Assembly: GCA_937884235.1 (NCBI GenBank)
Contig: CALGBT010000006.1
Coordinates: 1 to 18,304 of the forward strand
Reading direction: 5' to 3'
Source: an uncultured Pseudomonadota bacterium
GTDB taxonomy: Bacteria; Myxococcota_A; UBA9042; CAIXZC01
DNA: 18,304 nucleotides
The translations under genes and the position numbers were made by a program. Below are positions 14,260-18,304 of this stretch, piece after piece. The number at the start of each line of letters is the position of its first letter. Position 1 is the stretch's first letter. A model generated the notes under the pieces. It searched no databases and was not told the origin of the DNA. It saw only the letters and a list, made by a program, of their open reading frames with translations.

Positions 14260-15685
14260 ACGTGGTTCATCCTTGACGTCGCCACGCTCCAAAGGCCGGC
14301 AGCCCACCCACAACAGTAGCAAACTGCGCTGGGCTGTGGTCGCGGTAGTCTGCTTCGGCCTGCTGATCGGTAGCTCCGCCATAGTCGGGGATTATCTCTG
14401 GTACAAAGCGGCGGGGCGTGTTGTCGCCTTCTTCGTCTACCTCGGGTGGATGGCTCTGATTCTGGCAGCAGCGGCAGGTATTGCGGGTCTGGCGGTGCGG
14501 ATCTTCTTCCCTGGTTATGATTCCAGGCTGGCCCCTCGGCGGCCCTCCCGCAGCTCTCCGGAAGAAGATTTCCTGGAGATTCAACGCACCGGGGCAGCTT
14601 TTCAGCCACTGATGGTCTACTACTCCCTCTTTATGGTCGCAGCTACCGTGGGGGCCATGCTGGTTGCGCAGAACATCTCCAAAGGTGCGCTCTTTGCCTT
14701 CAAGGTGGTGCAGTTGGAGGCAATGTCACGGAGTGCTGACCCTGAGGAGCTGAAAAGCCTCTTTGTTGAGGTGCGTGAGCTGCAGCAGCCCGACGAGGTC
14801 GTGCGTTTCGTGCAGAAGCTCCCGCTCTTCTACGAGGACCGCCGGGAAACGGTGCGTGAAGCCGCTTATGCCACCACCGAGGTGATGGCCTATCGGATGA
14901 ATTTGTCGGTGCACCTGTTGGTCAGGGAGGGGCAGCTCCTCGACAGTCGCTGGGAGCCCTCGTTGTTGACCTGGATGCATGAGGAGGTGGCGCCGGTTTT
15001 GCGGCATCTGGCAGAGCAGGGGGTGAGCCCGCGGCCGGCGATAGTCGCGGCCCTGGCCCGCCTCGCCCGGGGGGCCGATAATGATTTCTTCCTGCGCATT
15101 GTGCAGGACCCCACCGTTGACGATGTAACTTTCGCCCAGGCCGCCATCGGGCTGGGCAATCTGGCCCGGTTCGAATCAGCTGCGCCCCTCATCGCTGCTA
15201 TTCTGGACCGCAAGGGGCCAGCACAGGCGCGCATCTTCTGGGCTCTGGAGCGGATTGCCAGTGCTCTGCAGAAGGATATTGCCGAAGAGGACCAGGACGA
15301 GCAGGTCTGGTCCATGGTGGAGCAACTGCTGGCCTTGCTGGACAGGCTGGATGATGGCGGCCTGTGTGGTACGGTTATGGCGGTCAAAGCCTTTCAGCAC
15401 TCCCATGCCACCGGGCCTCTCCTGAAGCTATTCGATTCGGAGCGCGCCGCCATCACCTGTCCGCGCATCGAGCTGACGGAGCCGGTGGGGCCGCCCCAGG
15501 TCTATGTCAAGGAGGATCGCCTGAGATGGCTTCTGCTCAACGTTCTAGCGGAGGTCGGTGCTGGCAACGGGCAACTGCATCGGTGGCTCGGGCAGGCCTT
15601 GACCCGGCCCTACGACGAGCAAGTCATGCGGGGGCTCCGGCAGCTTCATGGGCAGCTTTCTAGGGAGCCCGACAATGGCTTCTGA
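14240..15685 (+). CDS. Three-helix membrane protein with HEAT-like cytoplasmic domain
   Basis: I do not recognise this as a named family. After a basic, serine-rich N-terminus come three hydrophobic segments (WAVVAVVCFGLLIGSSAIVG, VVAFFVYLGWMALILAAAAG and LMVYYSLFMVAATVGAMLVA). About 330 mostly helical residues follow, with paired-helix blocks such as FAQAAIGLGNLARFESAAPL and ARIFWALERIASAL that look like HEAT or armadillo repeats. The start is uncertain. TTG 14240 follows a GGCAGGGA stretch and overlaps the previous gene by 20 bases. ATG 14174 has no ribosome site and overlaps by 86. TTG 14273 would avoid overlap. The C-terminus ends SREPDNGF. The position suggests a partner in the barrel and helix-hairpin-helix module. 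Confidence 0.7.
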   Translation: MTSSSNRRGSSLTSPRSKGRQPTHNSSKLRWAVVAVVCFGLLIGSSAIVGDYLWYKAAGRVVAFFVYLGWMALILAAAAGIAGLAVRIFFPGYDSRLAPRRPSRSSPEEDFLEIQRTGAAFQPLMVYYSLFMVAATVGAMLVAQNISKGALFAFKVVQLEAMSRSADPEELKSLFVEVRELQQPDEVVRFVQKLPLFYEDRRETVREAAYATTEVMAYRMNLSVHLLVREGQLLDSRWEPSLLTWMHEEVAPVLRHLAEQGVSPRPAIVAALARLARGADNDFFLRIVQDPTVDDVTFAQAAIGLGNLARFESAAPLIAAILDRKGPAQARIFWALERIASALQKDIAEEDQDEQVWSMVEQLLALLDRLDDGGLCGTVMAVKAFQHSHATGPLLKLFDSERAAITCPRIELTEPVGPPQVYVKEDRLRWLLLNVLAEVGAGNGQLHRWLGQALTRPYDEQVMRGLRQLHGQLSREPDNGF

Positions 15686-15711
15686 GCCAGCAATGGCGCC
15701 ACCAAAATCGC

Positions 15712-15740
15712 TTGCATCACCTCCGGCCACATGCTACATT
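15712..15740 (+). promoter_or_regulatory. Candidate sigma-70 promoter of the BMC operon
   Basis: TTGCAT (15712-15717), a 17-base spacer and TACATT (15735-15740; four of six consensus positions). It lies 57 bases before the first BMC gene and has the same TTGC-type -35 and spacing as the candidate at 12321-12349. A palindrome follows just downstream of the expected transcription start. Confidence 0.45.
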
Positions 15741-15755
15741 GCGCCATACCATACT

Positions 15756-15771
15756 GGTGACCGGAGTCACC
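15756..15771. promoter_or_regulatory. Palindrome in the BMC operon leader (operator or attenuator)
   Basis: GGTGACCGGAGTCACC is a perfect 6-bp inverted repeat with a CGGA loop, followed by GTTTTG. It lies about 10-25 bases downstream of the predicted transcription start and 26 bases before the ATG. It could be an operator for a dimeric regulator or a short hairpin that attenuates transcription. The T-run of four is short for a full terminator. Confidence 0.5.
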
Positions 15772-15797
15772 GTTTTGTCTAGCAGGAGGAGTGAACA

Positions 15798-16088
15798 ATG
15801 GCTGACGCCCTCGGAATGATTGAAACGAAAGGCTTTGTGGCCATGGTGGAAGCGTCTGACGCAATGGTCAAGGCCGCCAAGGTTGAATTGGTCCACTATG
15901 AGAAGATTGGCGGCGGCTTCACCACCGCCATCGTGCGCGGCGACGTTGCTGCCGTTAAGGCAGCAGTTGAAGCTGGTGCCCGGCAGGCAGAGCGTGTGGG
16001 CGAGCTCGTTTCCGTCCACGTGATCCCGCGTCCGCACGCCAATGTCGATGCCGTGCTTCCGTTGGGACGGCGGTCGGACAACGGCTAG
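15798..16088 (+). CDS. BMC-H hexamer shell protein (PduA/EutM/CcmK family)
   Basis: A 96-residue single-domain bacterial microcompartment shell protein; six copies form a flat hexagonal tile with a central pore. MADALGMIETKGFVAMVEAS (1-20) is the canonical opening, followed by DAMVKAAKVELVHYEKI. The pore loop is K36-I-G-G-G40 (PduA has KIGSG), then IVRGDVAAVKAAVEAG, and the C-terminal helix ends after HVIPRPHANVDAVLP. The start has AGGAGG at 15784-15789. It is first in the operon, which fits high expression of the major tile protein. The glycine-only pore rim suggests a small, open pore; transported substrates cannot be named. Confidence 0.96.
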   Translation: MADALGMIETKGFVAMVEASDAMVKAAKVELVHYEKIGGGFTTAIVRGDVAAVKAAVEAGARQAERVGELVSVHVIPRPHANVDAVLPLGRRSDNG

Positions 16089-16172
16089 CATCAAGTATGC
16101 TCTTCCCGGTCGAGTCCACGAGGCGGGGGCTCGGCAGAACCTGTTGTTGCCTTCTGATTGGCGGGGGAAGCT

Positions 16173-16499
16173 ATGCTTATGGGCAGGGTCGTGGGAACCG
16201 TCGTTGCCACGCGCAAAGAAGAAGAATTGGTCGGTCTGAAGTTCCTCCTGGTTAAGCAGGTGGATGTCGATCTCAACGAAACCGACAAGTTTGTGGTTGC
16301 AGCTGACGCGGTGGGAGCGGGCATGGGCGAGATTGTGCTTTTCGCCTCCGGTTCCTCAGCGCGGCAGACCGTGGCGACCAACAATCGGCCAGTGGATGCT
16401 ACCATCATGGCCATTGTCGATTCCTACGACATCATGGGGAAACCGACCTACAACAAGTATGAAGAGGATCGCTCGGGCAAGTTTGACCCGGTGCAATAA
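16173..16499 (+). CDS. BMC-P pentamer vertex protein (EutN/CcmL family)
   Basis: It has 108 residues. Five copies cap the vertices of the microcompartment shell. MLMGRVVGTVVATRKEEELV at the N-terminus and GLKFLLVKQVDVD are typical of the family. The end of the barrel is ARQTVATNNRPVDATIMAIV with the usual D(A/M)xIxxIVD pattern. The C-terminal tail (MGKPTYNKYEEDRSGKFDP) is longer than in CcmL. Three starts are close together: TTG 16158, ATG 16173 and ATG 16179. I prefer 16173 or 16179 because GGGGGAAG at 16163-16170 precedes them and the family starts right at the first strand. Eighty-four bases with nothing recognisable separate it from BMC-H. Confidence 0.93.
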   Translation: MLMGRVVGTVVATRKEEELVGLKFLLVKQVDVDLNETDKFVVAADAVGAGMGEIVLFASGSSARQTVATNNRPVDATIMAIVDSYDIMGKPTYNKYEEDRSGKFDPVQ

Positions 16500-16509
16500 G
16501 GGGTAGGCC

Positions 16510-17961
16510 ATGCAGCTCGATGAGCCGAGAATCCAGGAAATTGTGGAGAAGGTACTTAGTGCTCTCCAGCAGCCCGGCGCGGGCTCCGGGGGGGCGCCGC
16601 AGCAGGTCTCACCGCAGACCCGACAAGGGCCGACGATTCTGATCCCGACCGCGGGTCGGTATGGCGTCTTTGGTGACGTGGACAATGCGGTGAAAAGCGC
16701 TCGGCTGGCCTTTGAACAGCTGCAGGTGATGTCCCTGGCGGAGCGGGACAAGATGATCGAGGCCTGCCGGGAGGTGTGTCGGCGCAACGTGATGGAGCTC
16801 TCCAGACAGACAGTGGAAGAGACGAAGATGGGGCGCGTCGAGGACAAGATCAACAAGAACCTCCTCGCCATCAACCACACGCCGGGCACTGAGAGCATGC
16901 GCCCGGAAGCCTGGAGCGGCGACAATGGTCTGACCATCATGGAGCGGGCTCCCTACGGTGTCATCGGCTCGATTACACCGACCACCAATGCCACTGAGAC
17001 GATTATCTGCAATGCCATCGGCATGATCGCTGCTGGCAACTCGGTGGTTTTCAACACGCACCCCACTGCCAAAAACATTTCGAACCATCTCATCCGCATG
17101 CTCAACCAGGCCATCCTCTCGGTTGGGGGTCCGGAGAATCTGCTGACGGTGGTGGCTGAGCCGACCATTAAGTCTGCCAACCAGTTGATGGAACATCCGG
17201 ACATCAATCTTCTCGTGGTCACCGGCGGCCCCGGCGTCGTTGATGTGGCCATGAGCAAGAAGAAGAAGGTGATTGCTGCAGGACCGGGAAACCCACCTGT
17301 GCTGGTGGACGAAACTGCGCATCTGGAGAGAGCCGCCCGTTCCATCGTCATGGGCGCCTCCCTTGACAACAACATTGTCTGCGTTGTCGAAAAAGAAATC
17401 ATTGCGGTCAAGTCCATTGCCGACAAGCTCAAGCAGCATCTGGGCAATAGCGGTGCTTTTCTGCTTCGGGATTCCATGATCGGTCGCCTTGAGAAGACGG
17501 TCATCAGCAAGGGTGGTCCCAACAAGGACATGGTTGGCAAGGATGCTGCCTACATTTTGAAGGCCGCAGGCATCGATGTCACCGGTGACCCTCGGATCAT
17601 CGTCCCCGAGGTTGACGAGGCCCACGACTTCGTGCAAATGGAGTTGCTTATGCCGGTGATTCCGTTGGTGCGGGTTGCTACCGCTGCCGAGGGCATCCAG
17701 ATGTCGAAGCGGGTTGAGCACGGCTTCCGGCATACTGCGGTCATTCACTCGACCAACATCGACAATATGCATGCCATGGCGCGGCTCATGAACTGCTCCA
17801 TTTTCGTCAAGAACGCGCCCTCCTGGGCCGGTCTTGGCATGGGTGGCGAGGGATACCCCTCCTTCACCATTGCCAGTCCCACCGGAGAAGGGCTTACCTA
17901 CACCCGGCATTTTTCGCGGGAACGTCGGTGTGTCCTCAAGGACTACTTCCGGATCGTCTAG
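16510..17961 (+). CDS. CoA-acylating aldehyde dehydrogenase, BMC-associated (PduP/EutE-like)
   Basis: Oxidises an aldehyde to its acyl-CoA with NAD+ and CoA inside the microcompartment. It has 483 residues. The N-terminal amphipathic helix LDEPRIQEIVEKVLSALQ (3-20), followed by a Gly/Pro/Gln-rich linker, is the standard encapsulation-peptide arrangement. The dehydrogenase fold runs from about 50. Motifs are PYGVIGSITPTTNATET (148-164), VVTGGPGVV (236-244), AAGPGNPPVLVD (256-267) and the catalytic cysteine C291 in LDNNIVCVVEKE. The C-terminus ends RRCVLKDYFRIV. The gene lies 10 bases after the vertex gene. The substrate cannot be fixed from this gene alone; acetaldehyde, propionaldehyde and lactaldehyde are all known for relatives. 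Confidence 0.95.
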   Translation: MQLDEPRIQEIVEKVLSALQQPGAGSGGAPQQVSPQTRQGPTILIPTAGRYGVFGDVDNAVKSARLAFEQLQVMSLAERDKMIEACREVCRRNVMELSRQTVEETKMGRVEDKINKNLLAINHTPGTESMRPEAWSGDNGLTIMERAPYGVIGSITPTTNATETIICNAIGMIAAGNSVVFNTHPTAKNISNHLIRMLNQAILSVGGPENLLTVVAEPTIKSANQLMEHPDINLLVVTGGPGVVDVAMSKKKKVIAAGPGNPPVLVDETAHLERAARSIVMGASLDNNIVCVVEKEIIAVKSIADKLKQHLGNSGAFLLRDSMIGRLEKTVISKGGPNKDMVGKDAAYILKAAGIDVTGDPRIIVPEVDEAHDFVQMELLMPVIPLVRVATAAEGIQMSKRVEHGFRHTAVIHSTNIDNMHAMARLMNCSIFVKNAPSWAGLGMGGEGYPSFTIASPTGEGLTYTRHFSRERRCVLKDYFRIV

Positions 17962-17970
17962 CGAGGGACT

Positions 17971-18304
17971 ATGCACCCGGCCATCGGACTCATTGAAGTC
18001 TCCAGCATCGCCAGAGGAATGGTGGTCTCCGATGCTTGTGTGAAGAAAGCTACCGTGCAATTGCTGGAATCCCGACCGATATCCCCTGGCCGCTATATCA
18101 CCCTTTTCTGGGGTGAGGTTGCCGAGGTCGATGAGGCCTATCGGGCAGGGCTTGAGAGTGCCGGGGAGACGTTGGTCGATGACCTCTTTCTTGCGGGCGC
18201 CCACCAGAGTCTGCTGGATTCTCTGCTGGGCTTGTCCCGGGTGCCAGGGGTTGATTCTCTAGGTATTATTGAGACCTTCTCGGTGGCCTCAACGCTGCTC
18301 TCAG
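17971..18304 (+). CDS. BMC-T trimer shell protein, PduT-like (3' end missing)
   Basis: The frame is open to the window edge (111 codons seen). MHPAIGLIEVSSIARGMVVS at the start and PISPGRYITLFWGEVAEVDE match the first BMC domain of tandem-domain (BMC-T) proteins. The link to the second domain begins at about residue 94 with SLGIIETFSVASTLL. Three copies would form a pseudohexamer tile. In PduT the residue at position 38 is a cysteine that holds an Fe-S cluster in the pore; here it is Ser38 (ISPG). GCGAGG at 17961-17966 precedes the ATG, nine bases after the dehydrogenase stop. Confidence 0.9.
   Translation, partial: MHPAIGLIEVSSIARGMVVSDACVKKATVQLLESRPISPGRYITLFWGEVAEVDEAYRAGLESAGETLVDDLFLAGAHQSLLDSLLGLSRVPGVDSLGIIETFSVASTLLS

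Overview
The window (about 18.3 kb, high GC, every convincing gene on the + strand) looks like chromosomal DNA of a Gram-negative, rod-shaped bacterium. Several things point to a deltaproteobacterial or Myxococcota-like lineage: CDDGN-type and CGDG-type cysteine repeats in an exported protein, paired small outer-membrane beta-barrels of a kind common in myxobacteria, a membrane-anchored FtsY, and a metabolosome-type BMC locus. This placement is an inference from gene content, not a phylogeny.

Region 1 (2-5594) is the elongasome operon mreB (5' end cut off by the window), mreC, mreD, mrdA (PBP2) and rodA. mreC/mreD and mreD/mrdA share ATGA stop-start overlaps. MreB, MreC and MreD organise the RodA glycosyltransferase and PBP2 transpeptidase that build the side wall. 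PBP2 carries an unusual cysteine-rich insertion of about 86 residues in its periplasmic head domain. A cluster of palindromes (5593-5676) ends the operon.

Region 2 (5706-10990) starts with a 254-residue protein that I read as two Hfq/Sm-like domains in tandem behind a helical N-terminus. It is followed by an exported, probably lipid-anchored protein of 1458 residues in which about one residue in five is cysteine. That protein is built from CDDGN-type repeats, 18 short CGDG-type repeats interleaved with 10 longer CC...WD...C repeats, and two C-terminal somatomedin-B-like domains.

Region 3 (11120-15685) holds ftsY, the signal recognition particle receptor with an N-terminal membrane anchor. 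After it comes a tightly packed four-gene envelope module: two paralogous outer-membrane beta-barrel proteins, an exported helix-hairpin-helix (DUF4332-like) protein, and a three-helix membrane protein with a HEAT-like domain. A candidate sigma-70 promoter lies in front of the module.

Region 4 (15798-end) is the start of a bacterial microcompartment (BMC) operon: a BMC-H hexamer shell protein, an EutN/CcmL pentamer vertex protein, a CoA-acylating aldehyde dehydrogenase with an N-terminal encapsulation-type helix, and the first part of a PduT-like BMC-T trimer shell protein that runs off the window. A candidate promoter and a perfect 6-bp palindrome precede it. The signature enzyme that would name the substrate is not in the window.

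No intergenic stretch exceeds 300 bases. I saw no tRNA, rRNA, CRISPR array, insertion sequence or integrase, and no frameshifted gene.
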